Shown: one piece after another, positions 16,972 through 25,315 of the stretch
Position numbering within the stretch: the stretch's first letter is position 1
How the letters are laid out: the number at the start of each line of letters is the position of its first letter
From: Pseudoalteromonas ulvae UL12
GTDB lineage: Bacteria > Pseudomonadota > Gammaproteobacteria > Enterobacterales > Alteromonadaceae
NCBI RefSeq assembly: GCF_014925405.1
Contig: NZ_AQHJ01000022.1
Span: 62,001-126,000 of the forward strand
DNA: 64,000 nucleotides
Direction: 5' to 3'
The notes under the pieces: model-generated
What the model saw: only the letters and a program-made list of their open reading frames with translations
Told to the model about the DNA's origin: nothing
The model's database searches: none
Position numbers and translations under genes: made by a program

Positions 16972-17240
16972 CTAGGGGTTGTTGATCTTTCGTGGTTAAA
17001 TTTTGTTCGAGATAAAAGCGTATTTATCGCGGCGAGTAGTGTGTAGCCTAGTCATTCTAAGCAAATACTGCTCAACAAAGAGAAATACGCTTTTAGCCGA
17101 ACCCTTCGGGCAGCGTTTGTTGGGTATTTCTACTGCGTTATCGCTTTTTCGTGTAGCTCGCTACACCACAAAAGCGCTGCTTTGTATAAATACCCAACAA
17201 TTCGCTGCAAAAATCATCACGAAAGATCAACAACCCCTAG
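16972..17240. repeat. 269-bp palindromic repeat element with perfect 23-bp terminal inverted repeats
   Basis: The ends 16972-16994 and 17218-17240 are exact reverse complements over 23 bases (outermost CTAGGGG). Inside are two further long stems: 17013-17025 with 17083-17095 (13 bp), and 17117-17129 with 17188-17200 (13 bp, extended by CAGCG/CGCTG). The second encloses CGCTTTT/AAAAGCG (17142-17148/17170-17176) and GTGTAGC/GCTACAC (17151-17157/17160-17166). Folded, it gives an outer stem with two arms, like a nonautonomous mobile or REP/MITE-like element. No transposase is encoded. A shortened relative lies at 27678-27739. Confidence 0.85.
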
Positions 17241-17242
17241 TA

Positions 17243-17548
17243 TTATTGCGCCGCTAAAACCAGCTTTAAGTTCTGCTCGGGTTGTTTGAGTAAAATTCCT
17301 TTTCTAAAGAGCTTTTTGTGTAACACCTTTTGTAATTTTTTTTCAGCCTTTTCACTATGTGCTTGGCTCAGATTGTCTTGATTATCGATGGCACAATTGA
17401 CTAACAAACTTCCCGGAAAGCAATCAAAAACGACCGTGTGACTCAGCTCAGTAAAACCAGACAATGTATCGCGGGCCTCTTGTTCAACATCAGCCAACAC
17501 TAAAAGCAGTTTGTCATTTAATCGCTGCTGGATTTTACTCATTTTCAT
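17243..17548 (-). CDS. Small conserved hypothetical protein, stop codon abutting the repeat
   Basis: 101 residues, no signal peptide. The pattern (DKLLLVLADVEQEARDTLSGFTELSHTVVFDCFPGSLLVNC) recalls a family of about 110-residue gammaproteobacterial proteins often labelled, without support, as Fis-family regulators. In that family a further C-terminal segment normally follows, whereas here the protein ends AAQ and its stop lies two bases from the 269-bp repeat, so insertion may have shortened it. Family assignment and truncation are both inference. Confidence 0.6.
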   Translation of the reverse strand: MKMSKIQQRLNDKLLLVLADVEQEARDTLSGFTELSHTVVFDCFPGSLLVNCAIDNQDNLSQAHSEKAEKKLQKVLHKKLFRKGILLKQPEQNLKLVLAAQ

Positions 17549-17988
17549 TGTGGTTAGTTTCTCAATATAGAATTAACTTCTATTTTAACGGCATGTACGT
17601 CGCGATGCTCGATAAAATTTCATCTCGCTAATCGATTGTTAAACAATTTCAGCTAAAAGTTACAACTGTGTAGCAAAGAGTAAAAAAGTAATATTTAACG
17701 ACTAGATTACATTCAATTACACATTGCATCATCGTTATTACACCTGTATAAATTATCGAGTTATTTAGTGTTAAACAACTGATATTTAAACCTAAATACT
17801 CGTACACTTATGTAACACCTTCATCTGTTCCTACCAATAATTTCCTGAGTATTTTGTACTGAATAAAACACCATCATGCATTCAGTTTTCATTCAGTTTC
17901 AGAGCCCTAGTTTGACTGCCAACCCAGTGGCTAGCTTTCAATTTTTTCTCGTCACTGTTTTTAAACTGATAACAACAAGTAGGTTCAT
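17549..17988. other. Long AT-rich leader/promoter region before a TonB receptor
   Basis: 440 bases with no gene. It contains the close direct repeat CATTCAGTTTTCATTCAGTTT at about 17879-17899 and several TTAAACAA-like words, and it probably holds the regulated promoter of the receptor at 17989. No clear Fur box was seen. Confidence 0.45.
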
Positions 17989-20436
17989 ATGAAAAAAACG
18001 CCCATTAGCTTAGCGCTTGCTGCCACTGCGCCTTTTATAACTTCAACCAGTTTTGCAGCTGCTCAAACATCTTTAGATGCGATAGAGAAAATTCAAGTAA
18101 CAGGCTCGCGGATTAACCGCACCGATATGGAAACAGCCAGCCCAATCACAGTTATTTCTGCTGACTTTATTTCGCAAAATGGCTACACCTCAGTAGAAGA
18201 AATCTTATCAACACAGCCTGCCGCAGCTGGCATGAATTTAGGATCCACCTCGAACAATGGCTCGGGAGGCTCGGCCACCGTTAATTTACGTGGCATGGGC
18301 ACAAACCGCACGTTAGTGCTGTTAAATGGCCGCAGAATGGTTGCATCTGGCACCGGCGCTGACTCATCCGTCGATTTAAACACCATTCCGGTTGCGATGA
18401 TTAAAAATATCGAAATTCTCAAAGATGGCGCCTCGGCTGTATATGGCTCAGACGCCATCGCGGGTGTGATTAATATCATTACTAAAAAAGATTTTGTTGG
18501 TACTGACATATCTGCCGATCTGAGCCAAGCGGGTGCGGGAGATGGCACCAGTGGCGGCGCGAGTCTACTACATGGTGTTGATTTAGCTGGCGGCAATTTA
18601 GTTGTCGGACTTCAATACTCCGAGCGCGGCGAAATCATCCAATCAGATCGTGATCATGTTGAACCCGGTTGCTCATCTTTTGTTCCGGGCGGATCACTCG
18701 GTGGTCAAGTTCCTGATGGCGAAGGTGGTTTTAAGCCTCGTGATACTTGCTATGATTACACCAAAGATAGCTATGCACAAACCCCTAACCAATTATTCAG
18801 TGCATTCACCAGCTTTAGTAAAGAACTCGATTCAGACACAATTTTAAATGCCGATGCCATGTACACCCGCCGTGATTCAAATCAACAAATGGCCCCACAG
18901 CCTGCCAATATTGATTTAAACACCGCAAAACTCGATGAAAAGTACACTGAGCAATTCAAAAATGACGATGGTACCCTGCCTGATGAGCTTAATTATCGTC
19001 GCCGTATGACGGATGCGGGCCCTCGTATTTATGAACAAACAACCGATACTTATCGCCTATCGTTAGGTTTAACCGGTGAGTTAGAATCCAGCACCTCATG
19101 GGATGTGTCGATGACCTATGGTCGTAATGACGCAGTCGACAAAGTACAAAATTCTATCCACGCTGGTAACATGGAAAAAAGTATTTATAACCACCAAGAC
19201 TTATGGTTTAGCGGCAATAACATTGACCAAAGTTTCTTAGTGGACCAAAACATTATTTACACCGAAGAAAATAAAGGAGGCAATGAACAATTCATTATGG
19301 CGGCAGGTTTGAGTGGTTTAACAGATTCCGATCTGGGTTACGCGGTTGGAGTCGAAAACCGTTTTGAAAGTGGTTTTTATACTCCAGATGCAGTAACACA
19401 AGCAGGCGAAAGTACCGCAGCGCAACAAGATCCCACGTCAGGAAATTACTCAGTACAATCAGTGTATGGTGAAATATCATTGCCGCTGAGCGATGAACTC
19501 GCCGTTGAAGCTGCGACCCGCTTTGATAACTACTCGACCTTTGGTAGCGCGACCACCTGGAAACTCGGCGCGACGTATCGCTTTAGTGATACTTTCATGG
19601 TGCGCTCTGTTGCAGCAACAGGCTTTAGAGCACCAAATGTGGCTGAGCTTTATGGTGGTAACTCAGGCTCGTTTGATTACTTAGACGATCCATGGGGAAA
19701 TGCACCGGATCCCCAAATTCTGGTCAACTACACCGGCGATGAAAACCTGCAACCAGAAGAAAGTGAATCATTCACCTTAGGCGCTGTTTGGGAAGTCACT
19801 GACGGATTATCAACAACAATTGACTACTGGTCATTTGATATTACCAATGCAATCAGCCGCTTAAATGTACAAAATCAAATGAACCAATGCTTTGCTGGCA
19901 ACCAATTAGCCTGCGATGCCATTAATATTACTGCTGAGGGCGATTTATCAAACATGACCTCGACTCTCACTAATATTGGTTCTCAAAAAACATCAGGTAT
20001 TGATTGGAATATTAGCTATCGACATGACGTAGTGAAAGTGTCCCTTGATACCACTTATTTACTTGGTTTTGAAGAAGACGGCATTAGTTACGAAGGCACG
20101 ATTGATGGCAACATGGGTGGTTATTCTAAGCTTAAGGCCAATCTCGCTGTTGATTACAGTGTCAGCGATGATTTAAGTCTCTATTATAACGCACAATATA
20201 TTCAAGGTATGGATGGTGAAAATTATGGCGATACCTACTCAACAGATGATGTGGTTTACCATAGTGTCAGTGCGTCATATAACATCAATGATCAATGGAA
20301 AATCAATAGCGGGATCAAAAACTTACTCGATACTGATCCTGAATATGTGCCTGATGGCAATGACATGAATACGATCCCAAGCTTATACGATGTGGTCGGA
20401 CGCACTTTTTATCTCAGTACCAATTATCGTTTTTAA
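17989..20436 (+). CDS. TonB-dependent outer-membrane receptor
   Basis: 815 residues with a signal peptide (to SFA-A). A TonB-box-like segment IEKIQVTGSRI is followed by a plug domain with NLRGMGTNRTLVLLNGRR and the strand motif EILKDGASAVYGSDAIAGVINIITKK, then a 22-strand type barrel ending in Phe (YLSTNYRF). The GSRI form with LNGRRM is typical of the large Alteromonadales receptors for peptides or sugars. It lies downstream of a 440-base control region and ends at a strong terminator. Substrate unknown. Confidence 0.93.
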   Translation: MKKTPISLALAATAPFITSTSFAAAQTSLDAIEKIQVTGSRINRTDMETASPITVISADFISQNGYTSVEEILSTQPAAAGMNLGSTSNNGSGGSATVNLRGMGTNRTLVLLNGRRMVASGTGADSSVDLNTIPVAMIKNIEILKDGASAVYGSDAIAGVINIITKKDFVGTDISADLSQAGAGDGTSGGASLLHGVDLAGGNLVVGLQYSERGEIIQSDRDHVEPGCSSFVPGGSLGGQVPDGEGGFKPRDTCYDYTKDSYAQTPNQLFSAFTSFSKELDSDTILNADAMYTRRDSNQQMAPQPANIDLNTAKLDEKYTEQFKNDDGTLPDELNYRRRMTDAGPRIYEQTTDTYRLSLGLTGELESSTSWDVSMTYGRNDAVDKVQNSIHAGNMEKSIYNHQDLWFSGNNIDQSFLVDQNIIYTEENKGGNEQFIMAAGLSGLTDSDLGYAVGVENRFESGFYTPDAVTQAGESTAAQQDPTSGNYSVQSVYGEISLPLSDELAVEAATRFDNYSTFGSATTWKLGATYRFSDTFMVRSVAATGFRAPNVAELYGGNSGSFDYLDDPWGNAPDPQILVNYTGDENLQPEESESFTLGAVWEVTDGLSTTIDYWSFDITNAISRLNVQNQMNQCFAGNQLACDAINITAEGDLSNMTSTLTNIGSQKTSGIDWNISYRHDVVKVSLDTTYLLGFEEDGISYEGTIDGNMGGYSKLKANLAVDYSVSDDLSLYYNAQYIQGMDGENYGDTYSTDDVVYHSVSASYNINDQWKINSGIKNLLDTDPEYVPDGNDMNTIPSLYDVVGRTFYLSTNYRF

Positions 20437-20456
20437 TCAGCGAGTAAATCCCATTT

Positions 20457-20479
20457 AAAGCGGCTTAGGCCGCTTTTTT
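20457..20479 (+). terminator. Rho-independent terminator after the TonB receptor
   Basis: AAAGCGGC, loop TTAG, GCCGCTTTTTT. Confidence 0.92.
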
Positions 20480-20571
20480 ATTCGCCTTATTCTTTTATTT
20501 AATCTGCATATAAACTTTTTTAACTTCCGCTACGACTAATTATCTAACACTGACCCACAGGAAAGATAATC

Positions 20572-21153
20572 ATGAAAAAAACATTAAACATCATTGCTGT
20601 ACCCGCAATGCTAATACTGGGTGCACTGAGCCTTAACTTAATTGCAGCGCAGTCAAACCACGCAGGTACATCAGGTACTTATCGCATGTTGGCCTACGAT
20701 CAATGCGAACTTGTTGCCGATATTCCTCTGAATAGATTACAAGTACAACACTACAATGAGATGCAAGATATTGAAGTAAAAATTCATCTCGCAGAGCAAC
20801 CACTTCACGACATCGAAGCCCAAATCACGGCACTGAGCCGCCAACTAGAAGAGCTAACCACCCATACAAAATTGCAATCTTTAAGCGATTGGCAACCCAA
20901 TAGTGACACTATGGTCAAAATAAACTCTATCAGTGAACAAATAGAGCGCATAATGGACGAGCATCAACCACAATTTGATCACCTTGAAGTAACGGCAAGT
21001 GAGATAGAGCAAGCAGCGAATCGTTTTGAGCACGCTATCAATGCCAGTTTAGACGGTTTAACTTACCAACAAATTGAAATTTTAACACCAAACAAACCAA
21101 ATTCACGCTTCAAATGTACACACTCGGAAACAGCAAAGTCATCAATAAACTAA
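20572..21153 (+). CDS. Secreted coiled-coil protein of unknown function
   Basis: 193 residues with a signal peptide (to IAA-Q). The mature part is mainly helical with heptad-like stretches (about 65-110 and 125-165) and two cysteines, one near each end (QCELVA and FKCTHS), which may pair. AGGAAAG lies 8 bases before the ATG. No family was recognised. It may be a periplasmic accessory, but neighbours give no clear clue. Confidence 0.65.
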   Translation: MKKTLNIIAVPAMLILGALSLNLIAAQSNHAGTSGTYRMLAYDQCELVADIPLNRLQVQHYNEMQDIEVKIHLAEQPLHDIEAQITALSRQLEELTTHTKLQSLSDWQPNSDTMVKINSISEQIERIMDEHQPQFDHLEVTASEIEQAANRFEHAINASLDGLTYQQIEILTPNKPNSRFKCTHSETAKSSIN

Positions 21154-21259
21154 AGCTCACCACAGAGAGAGTTTTTCTCTCTCGCCAATTTACTGCTGTA
21201 AAAAGCAAATTAAACCAGTAAGATATTGGCCTATTGTGCTCAACATTAAGGAAATCGCT

Positions 21260-21937
21260 TTGCACTATACGTGGGTACTCTTTGACGCTGATGAAACCTT
21301 ATTTCATTTTGATGCTTTTCGCGGTTTGCAGCTGGTTTTCAAACATTACGATGTTGAATTTTCTGCAGCCGATTTCGAACATTACCAACTCACCAATAAA
21401 CCGCTGTGGCAGCAATTTCAACTTGGCCAAATAACCGCGAACGACCTTCAAACCCAACGCTTTTCGTATTGGGGCAAGCGATTAGGCGTCGCGCCGATTG
21501 AACTAAACCAACGTTTTTTACAAGCAATGGCCACCATCACAACACTTATTGACGGAGTTGAACCGTTATTGGCTTATTTACGCGACAAAGTAAAGCTTGG
21601 GATTGTTACCAATGGATTTACGGCCCTACAGGGGATCCGCCTAGCGCAATTGGGCTTAACTGACACTTTTGATATTGTCGTTTCATCAGAGCAAGCTGGG
21701 GTGGCTAAACCCGATCCCGCTATTTTCCATTATGCGTTATCGCAAATGGGCCAAGTGCAGCCTAGCCAAATATTAATGGTCGGAGATAATTTTATTCCTG
21801 ATATTCATGGTGGACAAAATGTGGGCTTTGATACGTGCTGGTTCAACCCGCAGCGGCAAACGCGCCCAGACAATACTGAGCCTGCGACGTACACCATCGA
21901 AAATATGGCGACTTTACAGCACATTTTATCACTTTAG
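21260..21937 (+). CDS. yjjG: HAD-family pyrimidine 5'-nucleotidase YjjG
   Basis: The start is set at TTG 21260: AAGGAA (21248-21253) lies 6 bases upstream, and the product then begins MHYTWVLFDADETLFHFD, matching E. coli YjjG from its first residue (an upstream in-frame GTG at 21236 would remove that ribosome site). The 225-residue enzyme has HAD motifs DADET (D9, D11), GIVTNGF, AKPDPAIF and GDNFIPDI. YjjG dephosphorylates UMP, dUMP and dTMP and guards against non-canonical pyrimidine nucleotides. It is convergent with yjjX. Confidence 0.92.
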   Translation: MHYTWVLFDADETLFHFDAFRGLQLVFKHYDVEFSAADFEHYQLTNKPLWQQFQLGQITANDLQTQRFSYWGKRLGVAPIELNQRFLQAMATITTLIDGVEPLLAYLRDKVKLGIVTNGFTALQGIRLAQLGLTDTFDIVVSSEQAGVAKPDPAIFHYALSQMGQVQPSQILMVGDNFIPDIHGGQNVGFDTCWFNPQRQTRPDNTEPATYTIENMATLQHILSL

Positions 21938-21955
21938 TGCTAATACGTTATGTCG

Positions 21956-22489
21956 TTATGAATAGTGGGCTTGATTAATAAAAGGTGCCAATGCCAAAAT
22001 CATCGCATTGTGATAATTACTCTCGCGGCTGGCTAAACCATTAGTCAGCAATGAGATAGCCCCACCTTTTTGTTTAATATTGTCGGTATTAAATAAAGAA
22101 TCCATTAAAGGCCCCAATTCTTGCCCTGCTTGAAGTGCTTGATAAATAGAGTTTGGCAAGGGTAAGTTGGCACTTCGGCCAATCGATTGTTGATGTTGAG
22201 AAGCAATCACAATGAATGCAAAGGTGGCAGGTCCATAACTAAAGTGATCGACTCCCCCTTCAATTGCCACATAAAAGTCAGCGGGCGTTTGTTGACAGAA
22301 TTTTACGCGATTAATCGCCCCATCTAATGTTTCTTGCTCTGTCATAGGTTGCTCTGCCACTTTTGACGGCGCGTGGATACCTTGGCAGTGACAATCACAA
22401 TCAGGAAATGCCTGCGAGAATGCTGTATGGACAGCATTGATTTTGACCGGGTTCATTGAACCCACTAATATTGAAAGCGTTTTTTTCAT
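21956..22489 (-). CDS. yjjX: Inosine/xanthosine triphosphatase YjjX
   Basis: A 177-residue NTPase of the ITPase-like fold: VGSMNPVKINAVHTAF at the N-terminus, GIHAPSKVAEQPMTEQETLDGAINR, and IEGGVDH. YjjX hydrolyses ITP and XTP, keeping deaminated purines out of nucleic acids. Its convergent neighbour yjjG does a parallel house-cleaning task on pyrimidines, and the gap between the two stops is only 18 bases. Confidence 0.93.
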   Translation of the reverse strand: MKKTLSILVGSMNPVKINAVHTAFSQAFPDCDCHCQGIHAPSKVAEQPMTEQETLDGAINRVKFCQQTPADFYVAIEGGVDHFSYGPATFAFIVIASQHQQSIGRSANLPLPNSIYQALQAGQELGPLMDSLFNTDNIKQKGGAISLLTNGLASRESNYHNAMILALAPFINQAHYS

Positions 22490-22570
22490 AGTGACACTTA
22501 AAAATTATTTTTCTCTATTGTGCCACAAGTTAAAATAAAACACTGTTGAACTTCGAGTAATTCACAGCCT

Positions 22571-25285
22571 CTAATGCTCGTTTTTAAACACGAGCTTAAT
22601 CTCACTCAAAAGTTGCTCAGTACAACTAACGATATCTGCTTCTATTTTTTTATGTACTTCTTGTTCGAGTTTATCAGCTGACGCACTGATTGAATCAAAA
22701 CCAAACATGCCCGCAGCGCCTTTAATCGCATGCGCATTTAGCCCCAACTCTTGCCATGCTTTTGCACGCATTTGTAGCTCTATCGAATGGATACTGTCTT
22801 GCAGACTTTTGACAAAATTAGCTTTCAATTTGGTCAATTCTAATGACGATAACTCAACATCATCGTCTAAATCGAGTTGTAAATAATGCGATATTTTTTG
22901 TACAAATTTACTGCGGTCGATAGGTTTAGCTAAATGGTCGCTAAAGCCTAGCTTCATGTAACGTTGTACTTCGTGATCCATCGCATTAGCCGTCAGAGCA
23001 ATGATCGGGGTGGTACAACCGGTCGCCAAAATAATACTGATTGCTTGTGTGCCATCCATCACTGGCATCTGAATATCCAATAAGATCAGGTCAAATTCAT
23101 CATCTAATGTAGCCTGAACGGCTTCTTGCCCATTGGCAACCGCTGTCACTTCAAGGCCCATTCGCTCTAATATCCGAGTCACTAAAGCGCGGTTATCAGG
23201 GTGATCTTCTGCCAGTAATACTTTGCCGCATAAACTGTCTGGCAACGCCGTTTCTTGATAACCCGTATCGGGTAAACGAATTAAATCGAGCATATCGTTG
23301 ATCATGCGTGCATTGCTGGCTAAGCGACTGGTTAGCGTGACGGTAAATTCACTGCCCTTGCCTATTTCGCTGCTAAGCGTAATGTCTCCCCCCAGTTTTT
23401 GAGCCAAATTTTTAGAAATATTCAGGCCAAGTCCAGTGCCGCCGTATTTACGCGTCATAGAAGAGTCTGCTTGAGAAAATGCCGCAAATAATTTACTCGC
23501 TTGCTCTTTCGTCATACCAATACCAGTATCTTTAACGGTAATGCGCAATTTATCTGCTTCATGGCGAACGATTAAACTAATCGTGCCATATTCGGTAAAT
23601 TTCATGGCGTTATTAGTCAAATTGAGCAGGATTTGCCGCAAACGAGTGGGATCAATAATAATTTTATCCGGTAACGGAAACTGATACATCACTTTGAATT
23701 CAAGGCCTTTATCGCGAATTTGCTTACCTAAAATAGACTCGACATTGGCAATGGTGCTAAATAAATCCGTTTCGATCCATTCAACTTCAAGTTTGTTGGC
23801 TTCGATTTTTGACATGTCTAAAATGTCATTGATAATCCCCAACACGTGATTACCATTTTGTGCAATAACCTGAACAGCCTTGGCGTGATTTCTTGGCTCA
23901 ATATCACCGAGTATAATTCCGTCTGCATAGCCAATAATCGACGTCATTGGCGTGCGAATTTCATGACTCATATTGGCCAAAAATCGACTTTTTGCTTCAT
24001 TGGCATCGCGTAATTCATGGGTCAATTCCTCGAGCATTTGGGTACGATTTTGTACTTTGACTTCTAAATTTTTAGTTAGCTCATGGTTTTCTTCATTTAA
24101 TATTCGAAGTTTATCTGCCACAGCAAAAGCCAATAATAAGGCATCTAATGTGGTGCCAATCAAACCTAGCAGATACAAGTTCATATCTATAGGCGGTAAC
24201 ACTCCCAAATTGGTCATGTTGGCAAACATATTGGGCAAAAACATCGCCAAATAGGCCATGATGAAATACTTCGCTGGTTTAAAGCCACTTAACCATGAGC
24301 GGATCCCAACATAAAAACCAAACATCATCGCGACGCCGGTCACCAAAGAAGCCCATAAAAAGCCAAAACCTGGTGAGTACATCACTAAAGGTAAACCGGC
24401 TGCGGCCCCCCACCCTATGAACAAGGACACTTTGGCACGTGTTGGAGCTGTCTCTCTCAACTTCAAAAAGTGGTTATAAAATAAGATATTGGTAATGGGT
24501 GTAAGCGTAAATCCTACCCAGTGCAGGCTGGAGTTATCGATATCAAATAACTCTTTTGGGATATGGAAAAAAAACGACCAAGCAAAAATCCACGAAATTG
24601 TAAAAAAGGCATAATACAAATTAGTGACATCCCTTGAGCCAAGATAAATCAAGAAATTATAAAAACCCAGCGCTAAACCAAACCCCAAACAAAGCACGAG
24701 CACCGCGTTTTCTCGAGTCACCTTTTTATCAAATGTTTCTTCTGGCACCATGACTAATTTAGCGGGAGTATAAAAGTATTCGCTGGTAAACAAAGTGACA
24801 ATATAGTGAGGGCGATCTTTGGCTAAAAACACTCGATTACCATAATGGAAATCGAATTCAGTTTGAAATTTAGCGCCTGTTTCGACTTGTTGTGAATAAC
24901 TCGGCGAGTAGAGATGAGATTTAATACTATCCATCACTGTATTGTATGGATAAAAGACCATGTCTTGATAATCAGTTTTGTTAACCAACTTAACCACAAA
25001 CCAATATTGACCACCAAACGGACTATTTTCCTCCAGTGGTTTTTTATCGATGAGCCATTGCTCAATATCTTGAAACTCTTCAGGAAACTCTGTTGAATCA
25101 GCTTGATATAACTTCCCTTTAACGAGTAAATTATCATGTAACGTTTTATTGGTGAGTTCAAAAATCTGATTTTGCTCAGCATGAGCCACTAAGCTCAAAA
25201 AGCTCATGACTAAAAGACAGAGCGCGTATAATACGCGCCACCGAGAACACTGCTTTGCCTTATATATCACTAGTTGATAAACCAC
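22571..25285 (-). CDS. 7TMR-DISM hybrid histidine kinase with receiver and HPt domains
   Basis: 904 residues. Signal peptide (to AHA-E), periplasmic DISMED2-type domain (about 40-180), seven membrane helices (about 193-395), coiled linker, HisKA with H441 in NMSHEIRTP, ATPase domain (N-box NLTNNAMKF, DTGIGM, GTGLGL), receiver with D737 in LILLDIQMPVMDG, and HPt with H852 in NAHAIKGAAG. It is a complete phosphorelay in one chain, probably sensing a carbohydrate-like ligand. The start is unsure: GTG at 25285 or an in-frame GTG at 25270 preceded by AGGTGG. It follows a TonB receptor in the same direction by only 30 bases. Confidence 0.93.
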   Translation of the reverse strand: MVYQLVIYKAKQCSRWRVLYALCLLVMSFLSLVAHAEQNQIFELTNKTLHDNLLVKGKLYQADSTEFPEEFQDIEQWLIDKKPLEENSPFGGQYWFVVKLVNKTDYQDMVFYPYNTVMDSIKSHLYSPSYSQQVETGAKFQTEFDFHYGNRVFLAKDRPHYIVTLFTSEYFYTPAKLVMVPEETFDKKVTRENAVLVLCLGFGLALGFYNFLIYLGSRDVTNLYYAFFTISWIFAWSFFFHIPKELFDIDNSSLHWVGFTLTPITNILFYNHFLKLRETAPTRAKVSLFIGWGAAAGLPLVMYSPGFGFLWASLVTGVAMMFGFYVGIRSWLSGFKPAKYFIMAYLAMFLPNMFANMTNLGVLPPIDMNLYLLGLIGTTLDALLLAFAVADKLRILNEENHELTKNLEVKVQNRTQMLEELTHELRDANEAKSRFLANMSHEIRTPMTSIIGYADGIILGDIEPRNHAKAVQVIAQNGNHVLGIINDILDMSKIEANKLEVEWIETDLFSTIANVESILGKQIRDKGLEFKVMYQFPLPDKIIIDPTRLRQILLNLTNNAMKFTEYGTISLIVRHEADKLRITVKDTGIGMTKEQASKLFAAFSQADSSMTRKYGGTGLGLNISKNLAQKLGGDITLSSEIGKGSEFTVTLTSRLASNARMINDMLDLIRLPDTGYQETALPDSLCGKVLLAEDHPDNRALVTRILERMGLEVTAVANGQEAVQATLDDEFDLILLDIQMPVMDGTQAISIILATGCTTPIIALTANAMDHEVQRYMKLGFSDHLAKPIDRSKFVQKISHYLQLDLDDDVELSSLELTKLKANFVKSLQDSIHSIELQMRAKAWQELGLNAHAIKGAAGMFGFDSISASADKLEQEVHKKIEADIVSCTEQLLSEIKLVFKNEH

Positions 25286-25315
25286 CTATAAACACACATT
25301 TTAAAATCAACACAT

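Noticed and set aside
17003..17257. 84-codon frame inside the 269-bp repeat
   Set aside because: It lies wholly in the palindromic element, has no ribosome site, and no protein family is suggested; the stems explain the sequence.
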